Source of the DNA: Hyphomicrobiales bacterium
GTDB lineage: Bacteria > Pseudomonadota > Alphaproteobacteria > Rhizobiales > Rhizobiaceae
Direction of reading: 5' to 3'
DNA: 64,000 nucleotides
Assembly (NCBI GenBank): GCA_900489925.1
Contig: UEHQ01000009.1
Coordinates: forward strand, 188,598 to 252,597
The position numbers and the translations under genes are program-made. A model generated the notes under the pieces. The model was given only the letters and a program-made list of their open reading frames with translations. It had not been told where the DNA came from and did not search any database. Shown here piece after piece: positions 27,143 through 36,428 of this stretch. Each line of letters begins with the position of its first letter. Positions within the stretch are counted from its first letter, which is position 1.

Positions 27143-28825
27143 TCAGGCGCGCGCATCCCCGAGACCCGCGATTGCATGGGCGAAATCCTCCGCCTCGAAC
27201 GGCTCCAGATCGTCCACGCCTTCGCCGATGCCGATGAAATAGACAGGCAGCTTGTGCTTGGCCGAGATGGCGACAAGAATGCCGCCGCGTGCCGTGCCGT
27301 CGAGCTTGGTCATGATCAGGCCGTTGACGCCGGCGACGTTGCGGAAGATCTCGACCTGATTCAGCGCGTTCTGTCCCGTGGTCGCGTCAAGCGTCTGCAG
27401 CACGGTATGCGGCGCATCCGGATCGAGCTTGCCGAGCACGCGCACGATCTTTTCCAGCTCGGCCATGAGCTCCGCCTTGTTCTGCAGGCGCCCGGCCGTA
27501 TCGATGATCAGCACGTCGCATTTCTTCGCCTTCGCCTGCTCGAAGGCGTCATAGGCAAGGCCCGCGGCATCAGCGCCGAGCTTGGTGCCGATGAACTCCG
27601 ACTTGGTGCGCTCAGCCCAGATCTTCAGCTGCTCGATCGCGGCGGCGCGGAACGTATCGCCGGCTGCGACCATGACCTTCAGCCCTGCGCCCGAAAGCTT
27701 GGCGGCCAGCTTGCCGATCGTCGTCGTCTTGCCGGTGCCGTTGACGCCGACAACAAGGATGACATGCGGCTTGTGGCTGAGATCGAGCTGCAGCGGCTTG
27801 GCGACCGGCTTCAATACCTTGGCGATCTCGCTCGCCATGATACGGCTCACATCCTCGCCCGACACATCCTTGCCGTAGCGCTCGGACGCCAGCGTATCGG
27901 TGACGCGCATGGCGGTTTCGACTCCGAGATCTGCCTGGATCAGCAGGTCCTCCAGATCCTGCAGCGTGTCATCATCAAGCTTGCGCTTGGTGAACAGCGC
28001 CGAGATCTGGCCGGTCAGCTGCGACGATGTACGAGCAAGCCCGGCACGCAGGCGCTGGAACCAGGAGAGCTTGGCGGGCGGCACGATGGCAACCGGCTCG
28101 GGGGCCGGGCCGGTTGCGAAGCCCTTGGGGAGGATGGGGGAATCGGCGGGGGCTGGTTCGGTGGCGCCGGCGTCGGTGGCCTCCCCCCTTACCCTGCCGG
28201 GCATCCCCCCCACAGGTGGGGGGAGATTCGCGGCAGCGTCTTGTTCGGCACCATCGGCCCCACTCTTGGCAAAGTCAGCGTTGGGCTCATCAAACGCGCG
28301 AGCCGCCTCGTCGGACGCAAGACCAGTTTCCGCCTGCGGGGCATCAGCGGCTTTTTCCAGCTGTGCATCCGCGCTGTCGTCATCCGTTTCGCGAATGTCG
28401 TGCCCTAGATCCGTCCCCCCACCTGTGGCGGGGATGGCCGGCAGGCCAGGGGGGGTATCCGCCGGCGCAACAGGTTCCGCCTCCGCCTCGGCCTCCAGCA
28501 ATTCCAGCGGCACTAGACCAACATCGCTCGCCGCAAGCTCGGTCGGCAGATCCTCGGAAACGTCGTCTTCGCCCGCATCCTCGCTATCGGCTGATGGCCC
28601 GCCTGCCGTATCCACCTCCTCCGGCAGCACCGGATCCGCTGCGACAGGGAGGTCGTCGATAGACACGGATGGCGCGGGCGTTATCACCTCGGCAGCCGCC
28701 GGCGCTTTCGCGACCGGCTCGACCGCAACCCCCGCGGTTTTCGTCTCGACCGCGTCCGGAGCCTTCTCTTCCGCCGATTTGTCGGGGCCGAAGGTGAAGA
28801 CCTTTTTGATGAAGCTGAACGCCAT
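27143..28825 (-). CDS. ftsY: Signal recognition particle receptor FtsY
   Basis: 560 residues. The first 245 or so form an acidic, Ala/Pro/Glu-rich A domain; then come the N domain (WFQRLRAGLARTSSQLTGQI) and the G domain with GVNGTGKTT, DTAGR and TKLDG. It is the SRP receptor, a GTPase that docks Ffh-ribosome complexes to the inner membrane. The A domain contains two inverted copies of a 42-bp palindromic DNA element, translated in frame as PPPVGGMPGRVRG and TPPGLPAIPATGGGTD. It lies 15 bp after mtaB. Confidence 0.96.
   Translation of the reverse strand: MAFSFIKKVFTFGPDKSAEEKAPDAVETKTAGVAVEPVAKAPAAAEVITPAPSVSIDDLPVAADPVLPEEVDTAGGPSADSEDAGEDDVSEDLPTELAASDVGLVPLELLEAEAEAEPVAPADTPPGLPAIPATGGGTDLGHDIRETDDDSADAQLEKAADAPQAETGLASDEAARAFDEPNADFAKSGADGAEQDAAANLPPPVGGMPGRVRGEATDAGATEPAPADSPILPKGFATGPAPEPVAIVPPAKLSWFQRLRAGLARTSSQLTGQISALFTKRKLDDDTLQDLEDLLIQADLGVETAMRVTDTLASERYGKDVSGEDVSRIMASEIAKVLKPVAKPLQLDLSHKPHVILVVGVNGTGKTTTIGKLAAKLSGAGLKVMVAAGDTFRAAAIEQLKIWAERTKSEFIGTKLGADAAGLAYDAFEQAKAKKCDVLIIDTAGRLQNKAELMAELEKIVRVLGKLDPDAPHTVLQTLDATTGQNALNQVEIFRNVAGVNGLIMTKLDGTARGGILVAISAKHKLPVYFIGIGEGVDDLEPFEAEDFAHAIAGLGDARA
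28183..28224 (+). repeat. Palindromic repeat element, copy 1, inside ftsY
   Basis: 42 bp starting CCCCCCTTACCCTGCCGGGC and ending ACAGGTGGGGGGA. It contains a hairpin, CCCCCCA / TGGGGGG with a CAGG loop. It matches copy 2 (28414-28455, opposite strand) at 37 of 42 positions. The shape resembles the abundant short palindromic repeats of rhizobial and Brucella genomes. Confidence 0.85.
28414..28455 (-). repeat. Palindromic repeat element, copy 2, inside ftsY
   Basis: 42 bp, the reverse complement of copy 1 with five substitutions and no indels. It shares CCTGCCGG, CATCCCC and CCACAGGTGGGGGGA with copy 1. It is 189 bp from copy 1, and both lie in the acidic linker of ftsY without breaking the frame. 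Confidence 0.85.
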
Positions 28826-28840
28826 GAGAATTCCGTAAAC

Positions 28841-30115
28841 TCAGGCCGCGTCGGCGGCCGTCAGTTGCATGTCGAGGTGCTTGCCGTTGTGGCCGACGAT
28901 ATCGACCTCGACCAGCGCGCGGGGGCTTAGCCCCGGCGCTGCGACAAGCGTGAAGTTTTCCGTATGCGCCAGTCCGTTGTTTTCCACCAGCAGCCATTGC
29001 CGCGTGCCGACCATGCGATCGAGATGGGACTGATGCAGCATATGTCCAGTGGCGCGCAGCCGTGCCGCCCGCTCCTTGACGAGCGCCCGGTCGAGCTGCG
29101 GCATGCGTGCCGCCGGCGTTCCCGGTCGCGGGCTGTAGGGAAAGACGTGGAGATGCGCGATCTGCGCATCCTCGGCGAGCCTCACGGCATTGCCGAACAT
29201 CTCTTCCGTTTCGGTTGGGAAACCGGCGATCATGTCTGCGCCGATCGAGATCTCCGGCCGCAGCCTTCTGACCTCGTTGACGAAATGAAGCGCTTCGGCG
29301 CTGGAGTGCCGGCGCTTCATCCGCTTCAGGATCATGTCGTCGCCATGCTGCAGCGACAGATGCAGATGCGGCATGAAGCGCGCCTCGTCTGCGATGAGAT
29401 CGAGAAGATGCCGGTCCGCCTCGATGCTGTCGATCGACGACAGACGGAGACGCCTTATATCCGGCACCTGCTTGAGAAGCGTCTTCGCCAGCAGCCCGAG
29501 CGTCGGCTCGCCCGGCAGGTCGGCGCCGTAGCTGGTGGCGTCGACGCCGGTCAGCACGATCTCGCGATAGCCGCTTTCGGTGAGCTTGCGCGCCTGATCG
29601 ACCACCGATCCCATCGGCACCGAGCGCGAATTGCCGCGGCCATAGGGGATGATGCAGAAGGTGCAGCGGTGGTCGCAGCCGTTCTGCACCTGGATGAAGG
29701 CGCGCACGTGACCGTCGATGTGCTTGACCATCTGCGGCGCGGTCGCCTTGACGCTCATGATGTCGTTGACGCGCAGCTTTTCTTCGGCCGAGACGCCGAA
29801 ATCCGGCAGCGCGCGGTAATTGGCGCTCTTGAGCTTCTCTTCGTTGCCAAGCACCGCATCGACCTCGGCCATCTCGGCAAAGGTGTCCTTCTCGGTCTGC
29901 GCGGCGCAGCCGGTGACGATGATGCGCGCATGCGGATTGTCGCGACGTGCCCGGCGGATCGCCTGGCGCGCCTGGCGCACGGCCTCGCCGGTCACGGCGC
30001 AAGTATTGACCAGAATGGCGTTGTTGAGCCCGGCCTTCTCGGCCTCGGCCCGCATCACTTCGGATTCGTAGGTATTGAGACGACAGCCGAAGGTGATGAC
30101 CTCGACCCCGCTCAC
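28841..30115 (-). CDS. mtaB: tRNA t6A37 methylthiotransferase MtaB
   Basis: 424 residues. The N-terminal UPF0004 domain has three cluster cysteines (Cys11 in TFGCRLN, Cys39 in NTCAV, Cys70 in TGCAAQ). The radical-SAM motif is C147-DHR-C151-TF-C154 followed by [11 protein letters not shown]. The C-terminal TRAM-like region ends the protein. It adds a methylthio group to t6A37 giving ms2t6A in ANN-decoding tRNAs. The start overlaps the dapF stop by 4 bp. Confidence 0.94.
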   Translation of the reverse strand: MSGVEVITFGCRLNTYESEVMRAEAEKAGLNNAILVNTCAVTGEAVRQARQAIRRARRDNPHARIIVTGCAAQTEKDTFAEMAEVDAVLGNEEKLKSANYRALPDFGVSAEEKLRVNDIMSVKATAPQMVKHIDGHVRAFIQVQNGCDHRCTFCIIPYGRGNSRSVPMGSVVDQARKLTESGYREIVLTGVDATSYGADLPGEPTLGLLAKTLLKQVPDIRRLRLSSIDSIEADRHLLDLIADEARFMPHLHLSLQHGDDMILKRMKRRHSSAEALHFVNEVRRLRPEISIGADMIAGFPTETEEMFGNAVRLAEDAQIAHLHVFPYSPRPGTPAARMPQLDRALVKERAARLRATGHMLHQSHLDRMVGTRQWLLVENNGLAHTENFTLVAAPGLSPRALVEVDIVGHNGKHLDMQLTAADAA

Positions 30116-31023
30116 TTGGCTTCCGCCCCCGGAGCCTCGACCGCCTCATCGCGCTGCCACGCGCCGGTCACGGGATCGACGGTGCCAGACCATTCCCATT
30201 CGGCGGGACCGGTCATGACGACATGGTCGTCCTCACGCCATTCGATGACCAGCGGCTGCCGGCTCGGCGCCGTGGCGACGTCGATCGTGACCTTGCGCCC
30301 GGTGCGGCCGGTGCGCGCGGCCGACACGCCGGCGGCGCAGGCGGCCGAACCGCAGGCAAGCGTCAGGCCTGCGCCGCGCTCCCAGGTGCGAGTGCGCAGG
30401 CTTGCATCGGACGTCACCTGCGCCAGCGTGATATTGGCCTTCTCGGGAAACATCGGGTGATTTTCGAGCAGCGGCCCGAAGCGCTCCAGATCGAAGCTCA
30501 TCGGATCCCTGTCGACCCAGAAGATCGCATGCGGATTGCCCATCGAGGCCACCGATGGCGAATGCAGCACCGGATTGTCGATCGGCCCGATCTGCAGCTC
30601 GATACGACTGGTATCGAAAAACTCTTCCGACAGCGGGATTTTGTCCCACTGGAACACCGGCTTGCCCATGTCGACCGAGATCGTCCCGTCCTCGAGCTCG
30701 ACGGCGTTGAGGATGCCGGCGACGGTCTGGAAGGTGAAGACCTTCTTGCCGGTTTCGGCCGACAGTGCCTGCACGACGCAGCGCGTGCCGTTGCCACATG
30801 CCTGCGCCTTGGTGCCGTCGCAGTTAAGGATATCGATCCAGGCATCGGTGCCTTCGGCCTTCGGATCATGGATCGCCATGATCTGGTCGAACTGCGTATC
30901 GGCGGCAGCATTGAGCGCGATCGCCGCCTCGGGCGTCACCTTGTCCGTGCGCCCGCGCATATCGACGACCAGGATCTTGTTGCCAAGCCCGTTCATCTTC
31001 GCGAATTCGACCGTTGCGCTCAT
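30112..31023 (-). CDS. dapF: Diaminopimelate epimerase
   Basis: 303 residues. It converts LL- to meso-diaminopimelate for lysine and peptidoglycan. The two catalytic cysteines are in QACGNGTRC (Cys76) and LACGSAACA (Cys224), and the N-terminus FAKMNGLGN is typical. ATG 31023 (MSATVEFAK, preceded by AAGAGA) is preferred over the ATG at 31038. It is the first gene of the apparent dapF-mtaB-ftsY operon. Confidence 0.96.
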   Translation of the reverse strand: MSATVEFAKMNGLGNKILVVDMRGRTDKVTPEAAIALNAAADTQFDQIMAIHDPKAEGTDAWIDILNCDGTKAQACGNGTRCVVQALSAETGKKVFTFQTVAGILNAVELEDGTISVDMGKPVFQWDKIPLSEEFFDTSRIELQIGPIDNPVLHSPSVASMGNPHAIFWVDRDPMSFDLERFGPLLENHPMFPEKANITLAQVTSDASLRTRTWERGAGLTLACGSAACAAGVSAARTGRTGRKVTIDVATAPSRQPLVIEWREDDHVVMTGPAEWEWSGTVDPVTGAWQRDEAVEAPGAEAK

Positions 31024-31203
31024 TTGTCTCTTATCCATGTGTGTTTGGGCTGTATATGGCGGAAATGCGGGGGAATTACCAGTGGGTCAGGGCGTGAGCG
31101 CCGGCCTCATATTTAAGAATGATCGCAACTATCTGGCGCTTTTACTGACTTCGAGGCATTCTGTCGCTGCGGATGCGTGCTTTTGGCCATGGGAGGATTG
31201 CCG

Positions 31204-33162
31204 ATGCGCTGCTTCACGGTACTTGGACCGTCACAGACGGGAAAAACGACGCTTGTCGCAAAGCTTGCCTCGCTCGAGGGGACACCCAGAAAATCAGTCT
31301 CACCCTACGGATCGAGCCTCACCGAGTTCGAGTTCAAGAACGAAACGTGGTGCGCGATCGACACCCCCGGAGCGAACGAGGCACTGGCTCTGGCGCAGGA
31401 TTCTCTGCTGGTGAGCGATGCTTGTATTCTTTGTATCTCGCCGACGCCGGATGATGCCGTTCTTGCCGCCCCCTATCTGCGCGCCATCGAAGCCTCCGGC
31501 ACACCCTGCCTGATCTTCATCAATCGGATGGATGAACCGCGGGGCCGGCTGCGCGATGTCATTGCCGCGCTCCAGACCTATTCCAATCATCCGCTGGTGC
31601 TGCGGCAGGTTCCGATCCGCGAAGGCGACACCATTGTCGGCAGCTGCGACCTCATTTCCGAAAGGGCCTGGCGATACCGCGAAGGCCAGCCATCGGCCCT
31701 GATCGAATTGCCCAAGGATGCGTTCGAGCGTGAGCACGAAGCCCGCGCAGAGATGCTGGAACAGCTTTCCGAGTTCGACGACTGGTTGCTGGAAGAGTTG
31801 GTTGAGGACCGCGCCCCCGCGAGTGACACGCTGTATACGATCTCCGCCCGCATTCTCAAGGAAAACAGGGTCATCCCGGTCTTGTTCGGCGCGGCATCGC
31901 ATAGCAACGGTATCAAGCGCCTGATGAAGGCCCTGCGTCACGAGTCGCCTCCGGTCGCAGCCCTCCAGGCTAGGCTCGCCGCGAGCTCAACAGCCAAGGA
32001 CGCGTCCCTTGCCGCCGTGAGCTTTCATGCATACTACAAGGCCAATGTCGGCAAGACCGTGCTGGCACGCGCGTTGACGGACGGCGTCAAGCAGGGTTCG
32101 ACGCTGGGCGGCGGCAATCTCGGCCCCTTGCAGGAGGCCGGAAGCGGTAGACCGATCACTGGAAACGTGGCGGTCGGCGGCATCTTCGGCGCGCTGAAAT
32201 CGGATCATCTGTCCGCACCCGCTCTCTTTACTCAGGCCGCAGCGATCGAACCGCCGGACTGGACCAAGCCACCCACGCCGATGCTGGAGAGAATTCTCAT
32301 TCCAGGCAACGAACGCGACGAGACCAAACTATCGGCCACGCTCACGAAGCTGGCAGAGACCGATCGCGGCCTCAAGGTGATGCAGGAGGAAGGGACCGGC
32401 GCGGCACTTATCTGCGCGCAGGGACCGGTTCATCTGCGCGACCTCCGCAAGACGTTGTCCGAGGTCTTCCGGGTCGAAGTATCGGATCGCGCACCGAACC
32501 CGGTCTATCGGGAAACCATCTCCAAGCCTTCCGACGTGCACTACCGGCATCGCAAGCAGACAGGCGGAGCCGGACAGTTCGCCGACGTTCAGCTGAGCGT
32601 CCAGCCGAACGAGCGCGGACATGGCTTTACCTTCGGGGAAAGCGTCAAAGGCGGCACAGTTCCGCGCAACTACATTCCGGCGGTGGAGGCCGGGGCCCGC
32701 GAGGCGATGGAAAAGGGTCCTCTCGGCTTCCAGGTGGTCGATGTCGACGTGACATTGACCGACGGCCAATATCATTCCGTCGACAGTTCCGATTTCGCCT
32801 TCCGCGCGGCGGCGAAGATGGGCGTCAAGCAGGCTCTTTCACAAGCGTCCGCTGTTTTGATGCAGCCGGTCGTGCGCGTCGAGATCCACATTCCGTCAAT
32901 CTTTTCGGGCGGCCTGATCGCGCTCGTCTCCTCGCTCAAGGGGCAAGTGCTCGGCTTCGATCGAGACGAGAACGCCAAGGGCTGGGATATATTTCGAGCA
33001 CTCATTCCCGGCGCCGCGCTGGATGAACTGGCCCGCTCGCTCCGCTCCGCGACGCAAGGGATCGGCCATTTCTCCAAAACCTTCGACCACTTCGAAGAGC
33101 TTTACGGCAAGGAGGCCGACGCCATCATAAATACCCACGGCTCGGGAGCGCACGCACACTGA
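31204..33162 (+). CDS. Elongation factor G-like translational GTPase, degenerate G domain
   Basis: 652 residues with EF-G architecture: G domain, domain II (NVGKTVLARALTDGVKQGST), and domains III-V (HYRHRKQTGGAGQFADVQLS; VDSSDFAFRAAAKMGVKQAL). The P-loop GPSQTGKT (8-15), DTPG (53-56) and NRMD (107-110) are present. Only about 37 residues separate the P-loop from DTPG, so most of switch I including RGIT is missing, and the DTPGH His is Ala57. GGGAGGA precedes ATG 31204. It is an EF-G paralogue rather than the main factor; its role is unknown. Confidence 0.85.
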   Translation: MRCFTVLGPSQTGKTTLVAKLASLEGTPRKSVSPYGSSLTEFEFKNETWCAIDTPGANEALALAQDSLLVSDACILCISPTPDDAVLAAPYLRAIEASGTPCLIFINRMDEPRGRLRDVIAALQTYSNHPLVLRQVPIREGDTIVGSCDLISERAWRYREGQPSALIELPKDAFEREHEARAEMLEQLSEFDDWLLEELVEDRAPASDTLYTISARILKENRVIPVLFGAASHSNGIKRLMKALRHESPPVAALQARLAASSTAKDASLAAVSFHAYYKANVGKTVLARALTDGVKQGSTLGGGNLGPLQEAGSGRPITGNVAVGGIFGALKSDHLSAPALFTQAAAIEPPDWTKPPTPMLERILIPGNERDETKLSATLTKLAETDRGLKVMQEEGTGAALICAQGPVHLRDLRKTLSEVFRVEVSDRAPNPVYRETISKPSDVHYRHRKQTGGAGQFADVQLSVQPNERGHGFTFGESVKGGTVPRNYIPAVEAGAREAMEKGPLGFQVVDVDVTLTDGQYHSVDSSDFAFRAAAKMGVKQALSQASAVLMQPVVRVEIHIPSIFSGGLIALVSSLKGQVLGFDRDENAKGWDIFRALIPGAALDELARSLRSATQGIGHFSKTFDHFEELYGKEADAIINTHGSGAHAH

Positions 33163-33165
33163 CGA

Positions 33166-34170
33166 TCATGCCGGCGGCACATCGAATACTTCGCCGGCCC
33201 TGAGCGGCCGAAAACGATCGGGCGCAACATTGTGTTCGTTCATCGCGGCCTGCAGCGCCTTGACCGGCGCATCGATCGCTTCATCGGTCAGCTGGAACGT
33301 CGCAAAATGATGGCCGGCGACATGCGCGGCGTTCGCCAGCTGCATTCCCATGACCGCCTCTTGCGGGTTTTGATGCTGTCCGCGCATGAACCAGCGCGGC
33401 TCATATGCACCGAACGGGAGAATGGCGAGACGAAAACCACCATACTTTTGTTGTGCCGTCCTGTAGTTGGCGCCACCGTGGAAACCCGTATCTCCGACGT
33501 GGTAGATTCGACCCGCTGGCGTCGACAGCACGAACGCGGCCCAAAGCGCCATGCGGCGATCCCTCGTGCCGCGCGCCGACCAGTGATGTGCCGGTTCGGC
33601 ATTGAGGGCGATTCCGGCAAACGGGATCTGGTCGCCCCAATCCATCGCCGTCACCTGCATATCCGGCACCGCGCGGCGAATGATCGTATCGTTGCCGAGG
33701 GGGGTCACGACCTGTGGCCGGTGTTTCGCCTGCAGTCGCCGGAGCGTCGCGACATCGAGATGATCGTAGTGGTTATGCGAAACGAGCACGAGATCGATGG
33801 GCGGCAGGTCCTCGAACGCGATGCCCGGCGGCACGACACGCTTCGGCCCTGCGAATGCCAGGGGGCTGGCACGGTCCGACCAAACCGGATCCGTCAGGAT
33901 ATTGAGCCCTGCGACCTGAACCAGCAGCGTGGCGTGGCCGATCATAGTCACCCGCAGATCGTCACCGCCGACACGCAAATCCGGCTTTGTCCCCACGAAC
34001 GGGCTCGCAACCGACTTCGGCCAGCGATCGCGCCCACCGCCGAACTGCCATCGCATCAGATCGCGAAAACCGAGAGGCTCGATGCCGCCGGGATTAAAGA
34101 AGTGCGTACCGTCGAAGTGATCGGAGACCGGACCCTGATAGTAGGGATTGCGTCGCTTGGCAGTGGACAT
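33166..34170 (-). CDS. MBL-fold metallohydrolase (NAPE-PLD/UlaG-like)
   Basis: 334 residues. The metal-binding motif SHNHYDHLD lies at 131-139, the upstream strand has MIGHATLLVQVAGLNILTDP, and later histidines are in AEPAHHWSARG and YHVGDTGFHGG. The pattern fits the NAPE-PLD/RomA-type lipid phosphodiesterase branch, but the substrate is not known. There is no signal peptide. It ends 3 bp from the end of the convergent EF-G-like gene. Confidence 0.87.
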   Translation of the reverse strand: MSTAKRRNPYYQGPVSDHFDGTHFFNPGGIEPLGFRDLMRWQFGGGRDRWPKSVASPFVGTKPDLRVGGDDLRVTMIGHATLLVQVAGLNILTDPVWSDRASPLAFAGPKRVVPPGIAFEDLPPIDLVLVSHNHYDHLDVATLRRLQAKHRPQVVTPLGNDTIIRRAVPDMQVTAMDWGDQIPFAGIALNAEPAHHWSARGTRDRRMALWAAFVLSTPAGRIYHVGDTGFHGGANYRTAQQKYGGFRLAILPFGAYEPRWFMRGQHQNPQEAVMGMQLANAAHVAGHHFATFQLTDEAIDAPVKALQAAMNEHNVAPDRFRPLRAGEVFDVPPA

Positions 34171-34473
34171 GCAGGAGCGTTTCCGTTGAAGGGAAGGCTG
34201 ATCTGGGATCGGGCCTACGGTTTTGAAAGGCCGAAACGCCCTCTTTTCTCGGCTTTGCCTTGACTCGCGGCGCTTTTTGCTGTTTACCGCCGCTCAATCT
34301 GCGACGAGCTTCAAGACTCGAGCCACCGACCGGGACCCGCAAAGGTATAAATCGATCCCGGAGGTCCACACCCGACAGCGCGATGCGCCCTCGGGTGCTT
34401 TTTGGCTATGCGTCTTGTTTTCGTCAAGGAAAAGCACAAGGTTTCCGTATCCGGAAATCACAAGGAAGAGCCG
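34171..34473 (+). other. 303-bp intergenic region: ffh leader
   Basis: No protein gene is supported. A weak promoter (TTGACT 34260-34265, 17 bp, TTTACC 34283-34288) could start a leader of about 180 nt that contains the terminator-like hairpin at 34369-34403. The short frame upstream of ffh in the same phase is not conserved-looking. No 4.5S RNA tetraloop motif was seen. Confidence 0.4.
34369..34403 (+). terminator. Terminator/attenuator-like hairpin in the ffh leader
   Basis: CACCCGA (34369-34375) pairs perfectly with TCGGGTG (34391-34397), and CTTTTT follows directly. The 15-nt loop has further GCGC complementarity. It lies 71 bp before the ffh start, so it could attenuate ffh or end a short RNA made from the upstream interval. 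Confidence 0.55.
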
Positions 34474-36042
34474 ATGTTTGAGAACCTCCAGGACCGTCTT
34501 GGATCCATTCTGAATGGACTGACAGGCCGTGGCGCGCTTTCGGAAAGCGATGTTTCCGCAGCGCTACGCGAGGTTCGCCGTGCGCTTCTGGAGGCCGACG
34601 TCGCGCTCGACGTGGTGCGCGCCTTTACCGATCGCGTCCGTGAAAAGGCCGTCGGCGCCGAGATCCTGAAGTCGATCAAGCCAGGCCAGATGGTCGTCAA
34701 GATCGTCCATGACGAGCTGATCGAGATGCTCGGCGGCGAAGGCGTGGGCGTCGACCTGCATGCAGCTGCCCCCGTCGTCATCATGATGGTCGGTCTGCAG
34801 GGCTCGGGTAAGACGACGACGTCTGCGAAGATCGCCAAGCGGCTCACCGACCGCGAGAAGAAGAAGGTCCTGATGGCGTCGCTCGACACGCGACGCCCGG
34901 CCGCCCAGGAACAGCTGCGCCAGCTCGGCGTGCAGACCAATGTCGACACGCTGCCTGTGATCGCCGGCCAGTCGCCGACCGATATCGCCGCGCGCGCCGT
35001 TCAGGCAGCCAAGCTCGGCGGCCATGACGTCGTCATCCTCGACACCGCCGGCCGTACGCATATCGACGAGCCCTTGATGGTCGAAATGGCCGACATCAAG
35101 AAGAAGTCGAACCCGCATGAAATCCTGCTGGTCGCCGACAGCTTGACCGGTCAGGACGCCGTCAACCTGGCGCGCAACTTCGACGAACGCGTCGGCATCA
35201 CCGGCCTCGTTCTGACCCGCATGGACGGCGACGGCCGTGGTGGTGCGGCGCTCTCGATGCGTGCCGTCACCGGCAAGCCGATCAAGCTCATCGGTGTCGG
35301 CGAACGCATGGGCGAACTCGAAGAGTTCCACCCACGCCGTATCGCCGACCGCATTCTCGGCATGGGCGACATCGTCTCGCTCGTCGAGCGTGCCGCCGAA
35401 AACATCGACGCCGAAAAGGCGGCCGCCATGGCCGCCAAGATGGCCAAGGGCAAGTTCGACCTGAACGACCTCGCCGACCAGCTGCGCCAGATGCAGAAGA
35501 TGGGCGGCATGGGCGGCATCATGAGCATGATGCCCGGCATGGCAGGCATGAAGGACAAGATGGCTTCGGCCGGCCTCAACGACAGCCTGTTCGGCCGCCA
35601 GCTCGCGATCATTGGTTCGATGACCAAGGCCGAGCGCGCCAACCCTGATATGCTCAAGCATTCGCGCAAGAAGCGCATCGCCGCCGGTTCCGGTACAGAT
35701 GCCGCCGAGATCAACAAGCTTCTGAAGATGCACCGCCAGATGGCGGACATGATGAAGATGATGGGCGGCAAGGGCAAAGGCGGCCTGATGAAGCAGATGA
35801 TGGGTGGCCTTGCCGGCAAGATGGGCCTTGGCGGCCTCGGCGGTGGGATGCCTGATCTTTCGAATATCGACCCGAAGCAGCTCGAAGCGCTCCAGAAGCA
35901 GGCTGAAGCTGCCGGTCTTGGAAAGCCGGGCGGCGGGCTGCCGGGTCTCGGCGCGGGCGGTTTGCCAGGTCTGGGCGGCGCCAAGCTGCCGGGTCTCGGC
36001 GGTGGTTTCCCGGGCCTTCCCGGCCTGCCCAAGAAGAAGTGA
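34474..36042 (+). CDS. ffh: Signal recognition particle protein Ffh
   Basis: 522 residues. N domain to about 95, G domain with GLQGSGKTT at 107-115, DTAGRTHIDE and TRMDGDGRGG, then a methionine-rich M domain (about 325-450) that binds 4.5S RNA and signal peptides. From about residue 478 a Gly/Leu/Pro tail repeats PGLG before PGLPKKK. AAGGAAGAG precedes ATG 34474. It targets ribosomes making membrane proteins to FtsY, encoded 6 kb away on the other strand. Confidence 0.97.
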   Translation: MFENLQDRLGSILNGLTGRGALSESDVSAALREVRRALLEADVALDVVRAFTDRVREKAVGAEILKSIKPGQMVVKIVHDELIEMLGGEGVGVDLHAAAPVVIMMVGLQGSGKTTTSAKIAKRLTDREKKKVLMASLDTRRPAAQEQLRQLGVQTNVDTLPVIAGQSPTDIAARAVQAAKLGGHDVVILDTAGRTHIDEPLMVEMADIKKKSNPHEILLVADSLTGQDAVNLARNFDERVGITGLVLTRMDGDGRGGAALSMRAVTGKPIKLIGVGERMGELEEFHPRRIADRILGMGDIVSLVERAAENIDAEKAAAMAAKMAKGKFDLNDLADQLRQMQKMGGMGGIMSMMPGMAGMKDKMASAGLNDSLFGRQLAIIGSMTKAERANPDMLKHSRKKRIAAGSGTDAAEINKLLKMHRQMADMMKMMGGKGKGGLMKQMMGGLAGKMGLGGLGGGMPDLSNIDPKQLEALQKQAEAAGLGKPGGGLPGLGAGGLPGLGGAKLPGLGGGFPGLPGLPKKK

Positions 36043-36058
36043 AGGGGTCGCGTAGACA

Positions 36059-36379
36059 ATGATTGATCCTGAAATCAAAGCCCAGCTTTCGAACTATCGC
36101 CAGTCGATCGATAACATCGACGCGGCGCTGGTCCACATCCTGGCCGAACGGTTCCGCTGCACCAAAGAGGTCGGCGTTCTCAAGGCCAAGTACAAGTTGC
36201 CGCCGGCCGATCCGGCGCGCGAAGAATACCAGATCGAACGCCTCCGCCATCTGGCGAAGGATGCCAATCTGGATCCGGATTTCGCCGAGAAGTTCCTGAA
36301 CTTCATCATCAAGGAAGTCATCCGGCATCATGAGCAGATCGCTGCAGACCACGCCGAAAACGGCGCCGCAGCAAAATGA
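36059..36379 (+). CDS. Chorismate mutase (AroQ type)
   Basis: 106 residues, an all-helical AroQ domain. Conserved features are the opening [20 protein letters not shown] with its Arg, then [20 protein letters not shown]. It converts chorismate to prephenate for phenylalanine and tyrosine synthesis. It is a stand-alone domain, not fused to prephenate dehydratase. It lies 16 bp after ffh and 49 bp before rpsP, so probably in one transcript with them. Confidence 0.92.
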   Translation: MIDPEIKAQLSNYRQSIDNIDAALVHILAERFRCTKEVGVLKAKYKLPPADPAREEYQIERLRHLAKDANLDPDFAEKFLNFIIKEVIRHHEQIAADHAENGAAAK

Positions 36380-36428
36380 ACCAGACCGCCCGATCAGGCG
36401 GTCCAGAAAAGTCCAAGGAGTAAAGAAA

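Noticed and set aside
28584..30149. A 521-codon frame on the same strand as mtaB in a different phase
   Set aside because: It covers mtaB in another frame, is extremely Arg/Gly/Ala-rich and has no domain; MtaB motifs are all in the chosen frame.
34171..34473. Possible 4.5S RNA gene beside ffh
   Set aside because: The conserved GGAA-type tetraloop and the symmetric/asymmetric loop sequence of SRP RNA are absent; only generic hairpins are present.
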